Below, one piece after another: positions 1 through 10,647 of a stretch of 64,000 nucleotides of DNA. Positions within the stretch are counted from its first letter, which is position 1, and each line of letters starts with the position of its first letter. Made by a program: the position numbers and the translations under genes. Source of the stretch: Deefgea tanakiae (GTDB lineage Bacteria > Pseudomonadota > Gammaproteobacteria > Burkholderiales > Chitinibacteraceae); NCBI RefSeq assembly GCF_019665765.1, contig NZ_CP081150.1:1550001-1614000 (forward strand), written 5' to 3'. The notes under the pieces are model-generated. The model made no database searches. It worked only from the letters and a program-made list of their open reading frames with translations, and had not been told where the DNA came from.

Positions 1-536
1 TTAAACGAGTTGCTGTTGACCAAACCTCTGAAGCAAGACGCGATTTTGAGCTGGGCAAATACCTGCAAGAAATCATTACCAGTATTGGACCAGCATTAAA
101 GCACTCACAAATCACCATCAATATTATTTGCCCTGAAGCCATTGAACTTGAAGGCTATCCCGGTGCAATATCGCAAATCATCACTAATTTAATCAATAAT
201 GCGGCGCTTCATGCCTTTACTGAGGATTTACCCAGCAGCAAAAAACACGTCAACATTGTTGCAGAGCGATATTTCAATACCGTCACGCTACACGTGTCTG
301 ACAACGGCAGTGGCATTGACGAAGCCGTTATTTCTAAGATTTTCGACCCTTTTTATACCACCAAACGTGCCAATGGCGGCAGCGGCTTGGGCTTGAACAT
401 TGTTTTTAATCTTGTGACCCAAACCTTGGGTGGCCACATTCACGTAAAATCGACCGTCGGCAAAGGCACTTCATTCATAATGACCTTCCCCGCCATGGCA
501 CCAAAACCGAAAGAGCTCCGTACACCTAATGCCTAG
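1..536 (+). CDS. sensor histidine kinase, C-terminal part (5' end outside window)
   Basis: The open frame enters from the left edge and ends at TAG 534-536, so only the last about 177 residues are visible. They form a HATPase_c catalytic domain: N-box NLINNAALHA, G1 box DNGSGI, F box FDPFYTT and G2 box GSGLGLNIV are all present in order. In the family this domain binds ATP and phosphorylates a histidine in the preceding DHp domain. The wording of the boxes resembles NtrB/PAS-type kinases. The sensor part and the partner response regulator are not in view, so the signal is unknown. No receiver domain follows; the protein ends about 15 residues after the last conserved strand. Confidence 0.9.
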   Translation, partial: KRVAVDQTSEARRDFELGKYLQEIITSIGPALKHSQITINIICPEAIELEGYPGAISQIITNLINNAALHAFTEDLPSSKKHVNIVAERYFNTVTLHVSDNGSGIDEAVISKIFDPFYTTKRANGGSGLGLNIVFNLVTQTLGGHIHVKSTVGKGTSFIMTFPAMAPKPKELRTPNA

Positions 537-623
537 CCATCGACACAGACAATCACCTGTTGGCATTGGTTAAATGGCATTTCTTGGGTATCCTTGCGTC
601 TTTTCAGTATCGAGTCTCACGTC

Positions 624-1679
624 ATGACCACACTGCTTGCCGGTAAACCCTATGCTCTTCTCGCCTACTGCCGCCCTGGTTTTGAGCCTGAGTGCGCAGA
701 GGAGATTGCTGACCATACTCAAGGCCCAGGCAAATTTGAACGTGGCGATGGCTGGGTCATGTTCACACCAAATGAAAATCACGGTGCTCAATTGCGTGAA
801 CTACTGCCTAAGCAATTCATCTTCTCGCGTCAAACCATACAAGTACACAGCCGTATTGCGCTCGGCACTAAAGATCGCCTAACCCCCATCGTTGACGCAC
901 TTAAAGTGATCAATGGAATCTATAGTGATGTTTGGCTGGAACACCCCGACTCAAACGAAGGCAAATCCCTATCAAGCTTTACCCGCAAATTTGGTGATTA
1001 CGTCGCCAAAGCCCTAGTACAAAACAACTGGCTACAACCAGAGCAATCACGCCAACGGCTACATTTATTCTTCCCCAAGCAAGGTGAAGTGATGATATGT
1101 ACTCGACCAGTGCGCGCAACTGATTGGCTCAATGGCATTCCACGCCTACGCATGCCTTGCGATGCACCAAGTCGCTCTACACTGAAAATGCTCGAGGCCA
1201 TCTTAGTGCTTGTTGATGAGCCCGAGAAAAAATTCCGTGAAGGCATGACCGCAGTCGACTTAGGCGCTGCGCCCGGTGGCTGGACGTATCAACTGGTTTC
1301 ACGTGGATTGAAGGTATTCGCAATTGATAATGGGCCAATGAAAGGTAGTATGGATGGCCACCATCAAGTGAAACACGTCCGTGATGATGGCTTTAAATTC
1401 CGCCCAAAAAACCCTGTAGATTGGCTCGTTTGCGATATGGTTGAACAACCCATTCGGATTGCCGAACTCATGGCAAAATGGCTAGCTTCTGGTAACGCAC
1501 GTCGTGCGATTTTTAATTTAAAACTACCGATGAAAAAGCGTCATTTAGAAGTTGAAAAATGTTTTGATTTAATCGATCAAAAGCTCAAAAAAGCCGATAT
1601 TTCATATAAAATTAGCGCGAAACAATTATTCCACGACCGTGAAGAAATCACCTGCTATATCACCACAGTCAAAGATTAA
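624..1679 (+). CDS. rlmM: 23S rRNA (cytidine-2498-2'-O)-methyltransferase RlmM
   Basis: SAM-dependent enzyme that 2'-O-methylates C2498 in the peptidyl-transferase region of 23S rRNA. The 351-residue product matches the family length (about 360). Visible landmarks are the N-terminal CRPGFE segment of the THUMP-like domain, MPCDAPSRSTLK, the SAM loop DLGAAPGGWTYQL, CDMVEQP, and the KLPMKKR and HDREEIT segments of the K-D-K-E catalytic set. The frame is open back to a TTG at 594, but ATG 624 gives an N-terminus close to known RlmM proteins and is preferred; neither start has a strong Shine-Dalgarno sequence. It stands alone between the kinase and mscL. Confidence 0.93.
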   Translation: MTTLLAGKPYALLAYCRPGFEPECAEEIADHTQGPGKFERGDGWVMFTPNENHGAQLRELLPKQFIFSRQTIQVHSRIALGTKDRLTPIVDALKVINGIYSDVWLEHPDSNEGKSLSSFTRKFGDYVAKALVQNNWLQPEQSRQRLHLFFPKQGEVMICTRPVRATDWLNGIPRLRMPCDAPSRSTLKMLEAILVLVDEPEKKFREGMTAVDLGAAPGGWTYQLVSRGLKVFAIDNGPMKGSMDGHHQVKHVRDDGFKFRPKNPVDWLVCDMVEQPIRIAELMAKWLASGNARRAIFNLKLPMKKRHLEVEKCFDLIDQKLKKADISYKISAKQLFHDREEITCYITTVKD

Positions 1680-1713
1680 TTTTTATACTTAGATAAAATA
1701 ACAGGAGAGCACG

Positions 1714-2136
1714 ATGTTTAAAGAGTTTCGCGAATTTGCAATGCGCGGCAATGTTGTTGATTTAGCGGTCGGCGTGGTAATTGGTGCCGCCTTTGGCAAG
1801 ATTGTTGACTCACTAGTTAAAGACGTCATCATGCCGCCGCTGGGTTTTTTAATTGGCAAAGTTGACTTCACGAATATGTTTGTGACTTTAGCCGATGGCA
1901 AAACAGCAGGCCCTTACGACACGCTGAAAGTCGCACAAGATGCCGGTGCAGTAACAATGAATTTGGGAATGTTTTTTAATTCATTGATTAGTTTCATTAT
2001 TGTCGCCTTTGCTATTTTTATGGTGGTAAAAGCAATGAACAAATTAAACCGCAAACCTGCAGCGCCAGAAGAAGCACCGGTCACGCCAGAAGAAGTTGTC
2101 TTACTTCGTGAAATCCGCGATGCACTAAAAAAGTAA
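1714..2136 (+). CDS. mscL: large-conductance mechanosensitive channel MscL
   Basis: Homopentameric inner-membrane channel that opens at high membrane tension during hypo-osmotic shock. At 140 residues it has the usual length. The N-terminal amphipathic helix ([14 protein letters not shown]), the first membrane helix with the glycine-rich pore stretch [18 protein letters not shown], a periplasmic loop, the second helix ([23 protein letters not shown]) and a charged C-terminal helical bundle (LLREIRDAL) are all visible. AGGAGA lies 7 bases before the ATG. A two-hairpin terminator follows immediately, so this is a monocistronic gene. Confidence 0.97.
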   Translation: MFKEFREFAMRGNVVDLAVGVVIGAAFGKIVDSLVKDVIMPPLGFLIGKVDFTNMFVTLADGKTAGPYDTLKVAQDAGAVTMNLGMFFNSLISFIIVAFAIFMVVKAMNKLNRKPAAPEEAPVTPEEVVLLREIRDALKK

Positions 2137-2143
2137 GGAAATG

Positions 2144-2204
2144 AAACCCCGCCAAAAAAGACGGGGTTTGTCATCAATCTGAGGGCGGTTTTCACCGCCC
2201 CTTT

Positions 2205-2206
<2 letters not shown>
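2144..2206 (+). terminator. two-hairpin terminator after mscL; copy 1 of a dispersed repeat
   Basis: First hairpin: AAACCCCG (2144-2151) pairs with CGGGGTTT (2162-2169). After the conserved linker GTCATCAATCTGA comes a second hairpin, GGGCGGT (2183-2189) with ACCGCCC (2194-2200), followed by CTTTTT. The T-run overlaps the fadH stop codon, so it probably serves both convergent genes. The first hairpin plus linker recurs near 42488 and 58954. Confidence 0.8.
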
Positions 2207-4256
<2,050 letters not shown>

Positions 4257-4335
4257 TTAGCCTATATCACAGCAAATGACGATTAGGGTTTTTCACCCAA
4301 TTGCAGAAATGTATATAACTTCAGATTGAAGTAGC

Positions 4336-4384
4336 ATGTATTGCCACCCAGCCATTATTAATCAATACCTAGGTGGCAATACAT
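4336..4384. repeat. 13-bp inverted repeat between the MFS gene and fadH
   Basis: ATGTATTGCCACC at 4336-4348 is exactly complementary to GGTGGCAATACAT at 4372-4384, with a 23-base spacer. It begins at the stop codon of the MFS gene. No T-run follows on either strand, so a simple intrinsic terminator is not convincing; a long-loop RNA hairpin or an operator for fadH is possible. Confidence 0.55.
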
Positions 4385-5526
4385 CAGTTATTCCAATTCA
4401 CTTTTTTGGTACAAACCGAAATCAAAGTGGCCGCCAACGCAATTACCGCCATACCCCACGCCAAACTACTCGCATGTGCGATAAAGCCAATCACGGGCGG
4501 CCCCATCAGCGCGCCAATTGAACCCATCGTCGTCACCGCAGCCAAGGCGACTGAGCCATGCTTGGCTGCCGCCGCATACACGCAAGGCGAAACAGCAGCA
4601 ACGCCCAAGCCGACCAAGGCAAAGCCCAATAAAGCAGGCACTAGCCCACCGATGAGCAAGGCCAAACCCAATCCGCCACCCGCTAATACCCCACCCACGG
4701 TCAGCATCCGCTCCGCACCAAAGCGCATGCGCCAGCCATCACCAAACCAGCGCGCAATTAACATGGTGCCTGAGACGCAGGCAATACCCAGCGGCGCAAT
4801 TTGTGCCGATGCGCCGACCACGTCTTTTAAATACAAAGCCGACCAATCCGACATCGAGCCTTCGACCACTGTGCCGCACAATGCAATCAAACCCAACCAC
4901 AAAGCGACGCCCGTAGGAATCACAAAGCGTTTACCATTGCCACCGCCTTCCTCTTTGATTTTTTCATGCAGCAAGCCAGGAATTGCATACACCACTCCCA
5001 GCCACAAAATAGCAGCACCGGCGACAAAATGAATCACCAAGGAGTCGGTATACATCGTCAACGCGGAAGCAAATAAAGCTGCCAGTAAGCCGCCCAAGCT
5101 AAACACCGCATGCAAGCGTGACATGATGGCTTGCTTGCCTGCTAACTCAACTTCAACCCCTTGCGAATTCATCGCCACATTCAAGCAGGCGACGGTGACG
5201 CCTTCAATTGCCATCACCGCCATCGCAATTGGAAATGTCGGCGCTAAAGCTAATGCAATCAGCACGCAAGGCAAAGTCATGCCCGCTAAAATGCATAATT
5301 TACGCGAACCTAGTTTGTGTAACAAAGTCGCCGTCACAGGAAAAGAAAATACCGCGCCCAAACCACTGGCAAGCAATAAAATGCCGACTTCAGCAGCGCT
5401 GAGGCCTAGTTGCATCTTGAGCGCAGGAATACGCGATGCCCATGTACCAAAATTAAAGCCTAAAACGAGAAACAGCGAGGCCACGGCAAGCTGGCTGCGG
5501 CGTAAAGAAACGACTGAATTAATCAC
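4384..5526 (-). CDS. MFS transporter, YbjJ-like
   Basis: A 380-residue protein with about 12 hydrophobic segments and a short cytoplasmic loop in the middle (LLHEKIKEEGGGNGKRF). The opening segment FNFGTWASRIPALKMQLGLS and the LHAVFSLGGLLAALFAS stretch resemble E. coli YbjJ and the sugar-type branch of the major facilitator superfamily. The substrate cannot be named from sequence. The start is GTG 5524-5526, which overlaps the TGA stop of the upstream flagellar flhB-like gene as GTGA, so translation is coupled. The transporter is therefore the last gene of the flagellar transcript, an unusual position. Confidence 0.8.
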   Translation of the reverse strand: MINSVVSLRRSQLAVASLFLVLGFNFGTWASRIPALKMQLGLSAAEVGILLLASGLGAVFSFPVTATLLHKLGSRKLCILAGMTLPCVLIALALAPTFPIAMAVMAIEGVTVACLNVAMNSQGVEVELAGKQAIMSRLHAVFSLGGLLAALFASALTMYTDSLVIHFVAGAAILWLGVVYAIPGLLHEKIKEEGGGNGKRFVIPTGVALWLGLIALCGTVVEGSMSDWSALYLKDVVGASAQIAPLGIACVSGTMLIARWFGDGWRMRFGAERMLTVGGVLAGGGLGLALLIGGLVPALLGFALVGLGVAAVSPCVYAAAAKHGSVALAAVTTMGSIGALMGPPVIGFIAHASSLAWGMAVIALAATLISVCTKKVNWNN

Positions 5527-5888
5527 TTGGAATCCGTTGATTGGTCTGGAGATTGGTCTGAAGAATGCGGCGCAATCTGCTCGTCCGCTGGTGGTAAATG
5601 GCTAAAGTCGGGTGCAAACACATCTTCACCGCGCTCTAGCATGTAAATAAACGCTAGCAATTCTGCCACAGCGCGGTAAAGTTGCGGTGGAATATGGCTA
5701 TCTAAATCCACTTGCATCAGTAAAGCCACCATTTCTGGCGAATCATGCACAAAAACGCCAGCTTCTTTGGCTTTTTCAATAATCCGCTCCGCCAACATGC
5801 CCTTGCCTTTGGCGACCACTCGCGGTGCGGCACTGCCTTCACGATAAGCCAGCGCTACCGCACGGGGCATCGTATTACGGATTTTCAT
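5523..5888 (-). CDS. FlhB C-terminal-domain-like protein (EscU/YscU/HrpU family)
   Basis: About 121 residues matching only the cytoplasmic C-terminal part of FlhB: AVALAYREGS-APRVVAKGKG near the start and IPPQLYRAVAELLAFIYML near the end. The NPTH autocleavage motif of full FlhB is absent and there are no membrane helices. Such stand-alone proteins (YlqH/FhlB class) occur in many flagellated bacteria, usually next to fliK, as here, and are thought to assist export-substrate switching. ATG 5888 overlaps the end of the fliK-like gene by 14 bases; ATG 5870 is an alternative. The C-terminal tail is Ser/Asp-rich and probably disordered. Confidence 0.8.
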   Translation of the reverse strand: MKIRNTMPRAVALAYREGSAAPRVVAKGKGMLAERIIEKAKEAGVFVHDSPEMVALLMQVDLDSHIPPQLYRAVAELLAFIYMLERGEDVFAPDFSHLPPADEQIAPHSSDQSPDQSTDSK

Positions 5889-6954
5889 TATCAATCCGAG
5901 ACTGAATTAAACTGAGTCCGGCCGCCTCAAAGCGCTGTAATAAATCCGGCTGATGCTGTTTTATCAGAGCAGCTGTTTTCTCATCCATCGCCTTAAAGCG
6001 TAAAGAAAACTGCCCATTAACCATCGTGGCGACTACGCCCAGCTCACCCAACTTAGGCAACGTTAGTTCAAGTTTCGTCTGCCACTGGCGTTGCCCTACT
6101 GACAAATCAGCCTCAGGCTCTTGTTCATTTTGCAGTTCTAATTCCCACTTCAAAGGCTGACCTGGCCAGGCATTGCCTTGCCACACTAAGGGCCGTTGCT
6201 CGAGCAAGTCAACTTGCTGGCGAACCAATTGGCGCATCGCTTGTTCTGGCGGTATATCATCCGCTTTTTTTAGTAAGCTTTGCTGTGCAATTTCGTTATT
6301 GAACGCCGTTTTAGCATTTTTATCGACCAGCTGCGGTGAGTCGCCTTCTGCTGCTTTATTTTCTCCACCCAATCCTTGATTTACATTTGACAAATGCATT
6401 GTCGCCTGCGGCTCACGCATTAGGCTTTGCAAGGGCCTCTGCCCAGTCACCCATTCAGCTTGATGAGATTCATAAAACAAACCACTTTCCGCCAAACGTC
6501 CAGCCAATTGACCAGCCAACTGCGTGGTATCGGGCTTAGCGGAAAATAGCGGCAGCGCCTGCTGCAAGACCGCCGGCTTGCCGTCCGATGATTTTTCAAG
6601 AACTTGATTCAGTAGTGCAGCCCCTTTGCTTAATTCAACATTGGGCGCTTGCGTTAAAGTGGGTTTAGCTTCTGGCTGCGCAAGGCTAAAAGTCAACGTT
6701 GGGGATTTTGAAATCACGGTAAGATCAAGTTTCTCGCCGGGTTGGGTATTACGTGGCAAATTCAGATCAAGCAGCTGATCCTTAATTAGAACAGCGAAAC
6801 GACCATTGGGGAGCTGATTGGTGACCGTGGCCTGAACTTTCTCACCGACCGTAAGGCGAATATCATCAGGAGAAAGCTTAACCGCCTCCATAACCCCCTG
6901 CTGCCCCCGCAAATATTGCGAAAGCAAAGTGGATGACATATTGCCGGCTAACAT
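5875..6954 (-). CDS. flagellar hook-length control FliK-like protein
   Basis: A 359-residue protein. Its N-terminal third (about residues 25-110) is a small beta-rich segment (LTVGEKVQATVTNQLPNGRF), followed by a low-complexity Gln/Ala-rich linker. The C-terminal region around residues 265-350 (WELELQNE, LTLPKLGELGVVATMVNGQFSLRF, LQRFEAAGL) has the character of the Flg_hook/FliK C-terminal domain that contacts FlhB. FliK proteins measure hook length and trigger the switch to filament export. It may be the second, shorter FliK paralogue rather than the main ruler. The ATG lies directly after the TAG of the DUF2802 gene (TAGccATG), and the 3' end overlaps the flhB-like gene. Confidence 0.72.
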   Translation of the reverse strand: MLAGNMSSTLLSQYLRGQQGVMEAVKLSPDDIRLTVGEKVQATVTNQLPNGRFAVLIKDQLLDLNLPRNTQPGEKLDLTVISKSPTLTFSLAQPEAKPTLTQAPNVELSKGAALLNQVLEKSSDGKPAVLQQALPLFSAKPDTTQLAGQLAGRLAESGLFYESHQAEWVTGQRPLQSLMREPQATMHLSNVNQGLGGENKAAEGDSPQLVDKNAKTAFNNEIAQQSLLKKADDIPPEQAMRQLVRQQVDLLEQRPLVWQGNAWPGQPLKWELELQNEQEPEADLSVGQRQWQTKLELTLPKLGELGVVATMVNGQFSLRFKAMDEKTAALIKQHQPDLLQRFEAAGLSLIQSRIDNENP

Positions 6955-6956
6955 GG

Positions 6957-7397
6957 CTAGTTGCGCTCCGAACTACTGCGATAAAGTGCAACAATCAAAT
7001 CAGCTTCACCCCGCGAAATACCGCAGGTGGCAGCAAGCTCATTGGCATCAGCGCCTTTTTGGGCTAAGCGAATAGCCTGAGCGTAGGGGGTATCTGCCGG
7101 AGTTTTTAAGGTTTCAATTGAATTTAAGTGCGAAGGTAAAGGAAAAACAGGATCATCGACCAAATTAGAAGCATGCAATTGCGCGGCCAACGCAGCAATT
7201 TTCACTTTCGATGATGCCAGTTCCTGACGTAATTCATCCATCTGCTCCTGAAGCTGTTCGAAATGGAGCGATGACTTATTTTTACGGCCGTGGCGCAGCC
7301 AAAAGAAAAACAACTCGGCCACATAAAAAGATAAAACAACAATACCCACATAGAGTAATTGTGGCCAAGTAATAAATATCCCTGAATTACTCACCAT
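6957..7397 (-). CDS. DUF2802 domain protein with N-terminal membrane helix
   Basis: A 146-residue protein with one N-terminal membrane segment (WPQLLYVGIVVLSFYVAELFFFWL), a basic stretch (RHGRKNK), a coiled-coil-like region (LQEQMDELRQELASSKVKIAALAAQL) and a C-terminal helix-turn-helix-like DUF2802 block (YAQAIRLAQKGADANELAATCGISRGEADLIVAL). DUF2802 genes are common in flagellar clusters of beta- and gammaproteobacteria, but the function is unknown. The frame opens with ATG GTG; AGGGGG is only one base from the ATG and four from the GTG, so GTG 7394 may be the true start. Confidence 0.75.
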   Translation of the reverse strand: MVSNSGIFITWPQLLYVGIVVLSFYVAELFFFWLRHGRKNKSSLHFEQLQEQMDELRQELASSKVKIAALAAQLHASNLVDDPVFPLPSHLNSIETLKTPADTPYAQAIRLAQKGADANELAATCGISRGEADLIVALYRSSSERN

Positions 7398-7423
7398 ACC
7401 CCCTAAATACGTGGCATTAATGT

Positions 7424-7744
7424 TTAGCGATAATGATCGTTGAGTTTTCGAGATTGAATTGAATTTTGCAAAATATCTTTGAGTTCATCACGCCAATTGC
7501 TTGTTAACTGTAGAAACGAAGAATGCACGCTATCTAGTTGGCGCAACTGCATTTCGAGCAAACGTTGCTCATCAGTAGAAAGTATACTCCAAGTAATCAT
7601 TGGCAAATCTGATGTCGCCAACTCATACCTAGGCCATTCAAGCAATAATTCATCCCAGCGTTCCTGCTGAGCCAAAATCAGTAATTCAGTCACAACTTCA
7701 GACAAATGACTAACTTTCTCGTGATAAATATTTATTTTATGCAC
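7424..7744 (-). CDS. fliT: flagellar protein FliT, putative export chaperone of FliD
   Basis: A 106-residue, all-helical small protein directly after fliS. It has the FliT pattern of a hydrophobic N-terminal helix (VVTELLILAQQERWDELLLEWPRYE) followed by a helix with LLEMQLRQLD. FliT binds the filament cap FliD before export and in enterobacteria also modulates FlhDC. Sequence conservation in the family is low, so the call leans on size and position. The start is GTG at 7742-7744, overlapping the last codons of fliS by 8 bases, which implies coupled translation. Confidence 0.72.
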   Translation of the reverse strand: MHKINIYHEKVSHLSEVVTELLILAQQERWDELLLEWPRYELATSDLPMITWSILSTDEQRLLEMQLRQLDSVHSSFLQLTSNWRDELKDILQNSIQSRKLNDHYR

Positions 7745-8198
7745 GGCCTAGGCTCATTACAGTCTTAGTGGCATCAGCTACCGCAGGCTGAGGAGAAGCC
7801 CCCATCTGAAGGCTTGGATCAATACTTGCCCATGAAGACTTTAAATCATTAAGTAACGTCAAAACTTGATCCAATATCTGGGCATCATTTCGCAAATTCG
7901 CAACCAACAGTTGGTGAGCCGCATATTCATAAAGCGCATCCAGATTTTCCGCTAATTCGCCCCCTGCGGATTTATCGAGTGAAAGTCGTAAACCTTCCTC
8001 AATAATTGCAATCGCTTTAGTGATCGCCAAGCCTTTCTCAGGAACATTACCTTGCTCAAGGAAAAACTTAGCCATATTGATTGATTTAATAGCACCTTCA
8101 AATAACATCACCACTAAACGATGAGGACTCGCACTTGCAACTTGATCATCTATACTAGCAACCCCATAGGCTTGAAGTGCTTTTTTCTTCGCTAACAT
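7737..8198 (-). CDS. fliS: flagellar export chaperone FliS
   Basis: A 153-residue cytoplasmic chaperone that keeps flagellin from polymerising before export. Typical features: ASPHRLVVMLFEGAIKSINMAKFFLEQGN near the N-terminus (the family signature PhRLvxMLydGAi), KAIAIIEEGLRLSLDKSAGGELAENLDALYEYAAHQLLVANLRND in the middle, and a variable tail of about 20 residues. AAGGGG precedes the ATG within the leader shared with fliD and fliC. Confidence 0.94.
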   Translation of the reverse strand: MLAKKKALQAYGVASIDDQVASASPHRLVVMLFEGAIKSINMAKFFLEQGNVPEKGLAITKAIAIIEEGLRLSLDKSAGGELAENLDALYEYAAHQLLVANLRNDAQILDQVLTLLNDLKSSWASIDPSLQMGASPQPAVADATKTVMSLGRA

Positions 8199-8219
8199 TA
8201 TCCGTATACCCCTTGAAAG

Positions 8220-10202
8220 TTAACCAAGTTTAGATAGCATTTCAGATAGCCGATTGCTCATGTTTTGCATTGCAGAGACCGCGACATCTAATGCTGCATA
8301 TTGTGCACGATAACGCTTTTCAACATCATCCATCCGTTGATTAAAATTCGTTGTTCTGTCTGCGAGCATTTTGCTACGAGTATTCATCCCATCAACTCGT
8401 GCATCGACTACCCCTCCTTTTTCTAACATTTTTCCAATTAATGTATCGATTTGATATCCAAGCCCTTTAGAAAAATTGATAGTTCCACGATCAGCGCCAT
8501 CTGGAGCGATGGCGGCACCACCCAATACAGAAAACCTCATACCATTATCTAAAGTAACCTGCTGGCCAACGCCTGTTTTTATTTCGCCACCAACCTTGAC
8601 TCTAACATCAGTACCCGAAATTGTATTTAAAATTCCTGTACCCAATAAATCGCTATTGATCGCTAAAGAGCCCTCGCTCCCATACCGAGGATTAGTCATT
8701 ACTATTTTGTTATCACTACCAATTTTTACATTAATTGTAGCTTTAGCGTCTGTAAACAATGAATTTGAGTTAACACGTGTTTGCAATTCTGCAGCTAACT
8801 GCTCTTTAGTATAACTACCTTCATTCAAGTTAACTGATGCCGTTTTACCGTTAATTGAAATACTAAAGTTTTTATTACTTGAATCAACTACAAAACCACT
8901 CGGTGGAAAAACCAAAGCACTACTAGTATAGCTAGCTTGTGTTGCATTACTTATTACCGCAATTGGCGTATTATTCATCGAACTCGTCTGGGGCGAAAAG
9001 CTATCAATTTTAATCATTGAGTCACTAGTACGACTATTTGTTGCAAATAAACTTATAACGCCTTGCACATCTTTTGTTATTGCAGCATTTAACTTGGCAG
9101 AATCAACGGTTAACACACCGTTTTGATCTGTTTTCACTCCAACTTGCGACATTGAACTAAAATCAGAACCTGTACCTGAAACAACTTGGTTGAGTGCAGA
9201 CCGCAATGAGGTTTGAAGAGAACGAATTGTTGCATCACCATTTAGCAAGCCTCCCTGCTTTGTTTCTGGGTTATAAGCGGAAAGATCTTTTAATGTTTTT
9301 GATAAATCATTATATGATTTAACGAATGCCTGAACTGCCTTTGATATTCCGCTGGTATCATTACTAATACTAATATTAACAGGTGCAGTCGTTATCTTAC
9401 TTAAAGTTAAAGTCACCCCATCAATAGCATCAGAAACAACATTACTTGATTTGCTAACGCTAATACCATCCATTTTAAAGACGGAATTCTGCGCGTTTTG
9501 TGTTTGAACCATATTAGTGACGGGTAACTTGGAGATAGCCGGATTGGCTGTTGCATCATATGCAAATACTGAAAGACCTAATGCATCGGTATTGCTTCCA
9601 TCACCATCGGTGGTAGTGATCCGCAATGAATTTGCTTCGCCAGTATCTTTAGAAACCAATGCTAATTTATAACCTGTACCATCATTAACAATACTTGCCG
9701 TTACATTCGCTCCAGAGTTATTAATCGCATCCCTAAGACCGGCGAGAGTATTATTTTTTTCATCAATGGTAATTGTTTTTGAGGTCTTATCAGCATTACT
9801 TGTAAATGAAGTCACAGCACCAGAAGTACTATAAGTTCCAAATTCAAACGTGATTTGACCCGATCCAACTATTGAGGTGCTTGCAGCAAAAGATCCAGAA
9901 GCTAATTTTTGATTTTTGGCTAATTGAGTTACTTCAACCGCAAAACTCCCCTGAGCCGCATTTTTTGCAGCACTAACACCAACTTCATCAGAAGCTGATG
10001 AGTTCGCTTTAATCGTCGTAAAACTCTCTGGATTTGAAAGCGCCTTAGCTGCAGTTTGAAAACTTGCTAAACCACTCTTAATCGTACCATAGGCACTTAG
10101 CCGAGCATTATTACCGATATTTTGCACTTCAATTTTTTTAAGGGGCTGCCGCTCCACCGCCATCAATTGCGTCACAATTGAATTCACATCGATCATAGCC
10201 AT
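8220..10202 (-). CDS. fliD: flagellar filament capping protein FliD
   Basis: A 660-residue hook-associated protein 2 that caps the filament tip and folds incoming flagellin. The N-terminal FliD_N block (DVNSIVTQLMAVERQPLKKIE) and the C-terminal coiled coil (GMNTRSKMLADRTTNFNQRMDDVEKRYRAQYAALDVAVSAM, ending NRLSEMLSKLG) are clear. The long Ser/Thr/Asn-rich middle is the variable surface domain. The usual leading segment of about 10 residues before DVNS is missing: the gene opens ATG GCT ATG ATC GAT. The start is nevertheless supported by AAGGGG seven bases upstream. At 660 residues it is longer than enterobacterial FliD (about 470) because of the expanded middle. Confidence 0.95.
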   Translation of the reverse strand: MAMIDVNSIVTQLMAVERQPLKKIEVQNIGNNARLSAYGTIKSGLASFQTAAKALSNPESFTTIKANSSASDEVGVSAAKNAAQGSFAVEVTQLAKNQKLASGSFAASTSIVGSGQITFEFGTYSTSGAVTSFTSNADKTSKTITIDEKNNTLAGLRDAINNSGANVTASIVNDGTGYKLALVSKDTGEANSLRITTTDGDGSNTDALGLSVFAYDATANPAISKLPVTNMVQTQNAQNSVFKMDGISVSKSSNVVSDAIDGVTLTLSKITTAPVNISISNDTSGISKAVQAFVKSYNDLSKTLKDLSAYNPETKQGGLLNGDATIRSLQTSLRSALNQVVSGTGSDFSSMSQVGVKTDQNGVLTVDSAKLNAAITKDVQGVISLFATNSRTSDSMIKIDSFSPQTSSMNNTPIAVISNATQASYTSSALVFPPSGFVVDSSNKNFSISINGKTASVNLNEGSYTKEQLAAELQTRVNSNSLFTDAKATINVKIGSDNKIVMTNPRYGSEGSLAINSDLLGTGILNTISGTDVRVKVGGEIKTGVGQQVTLDNGMRFSVLGGAAIAPDGADRGTINFSKGLGYQIDTLIGKMLEKGGVVDARVDGMNTRSKMLADRTTNFNQRMDDVEKRYRAQYAALDVAVSAMQNMSNRLSEMLSKLG

Positions 10203-10234
10203 TTCATACCCCTTGTTAATTATTTCAGCACAAA

Positions 10235-10624
10235 CTAGGCTTTATCACGGACCAGTAAGCCCTGTAGTTTATCTAATGCTTTGGCGATCGCCAAAACTTC
10301 CTCATTAGGTATTTGTCGCAACACTTCTTTAGATTGAATATCAATTAATTTAACTAACCTAATTTGAGTATCCTCATCAGTACTAAACTCTAAACCAACA
10401 TTTGGGTTTAATGATTTAACCGTCTCGTTGATTTTTTTGACCGAGTCATCAATCTGTTTGGCAAACTCTTTTTCATCCACTGGCTGAACTGCTATCGGAT
10501 TTGCCGAGATTTGCATGCTTGATTTTTCAGCACTAACTGCAGCAGATAAAGCTGAGTTTGTAGCTTCATCTTGGCGTAGTTGCGGTGCGACGGAGGGTAC
10601 TGTATTGACAGATGAAATTTGCAT
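10235..10624 (-). CDS. flaG: FlaG family protein
   Basis: About 129 residues. The C-terminal FlaG domain is visible as VKSLNPNVGLEFSTDEDTQIRLVKLIDIQSKEVLRQIPNEEVLAIAKAL; the first 50 residues are low-complexity. FlaG proteins lie between fliC and fliD in many polar flagellates and influence filament length; the mechanism is unclear. The start is ATG 10624 with GAGGTG four bases upstream; an in-frame TTG at 10636 precedes the ribosome site and is not preferred. A terminator separates it from fliC, so it depends on read-through or its own promoter. Confidence 0.87.
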   Translation of the reverse strand: MQISSVNTVPSVAPQLRQDEATNSALSAAVSAEKSSMQISANPIAVQPVDEKEFAKQIDDSVKKINETVKSLNPNVGLEFSTDEDTQIRLVKLIDIQSKEVLRQIPNEEVLAIAKALDKLQGLLVRDKA

Positions 10625-10647
10625 GATGCACCTCAATTAGCAAAATT

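Noticed and set aside
637-882. Open frame of about 80 codons inside rlmM on the same strand
   Set aside because: Lies fully within a well-conserved gene in another phase and has no family character; shadow of rlmM.
4336-4384. Intrinsic terminator for the MFS gene
   Set aside because: The 13-bp inverted repeat has a 23-base loop and no T-run on either strand, so it was listed only as an inverted repeat.
4373-5032. Long open frame (219 codons) antisense to the MFS gene
   Set aside because: Rich in Pro, Thr, Ala and Lys as expected of the complement of a membrane-protein gene; no ribosome site or domain.
5523-5888. Full FlhB or a type III secretion export switch
   Set aside because: No membrane domain and no NPTH motif; only the C-terminal cytoplasmic homology region is encoded.
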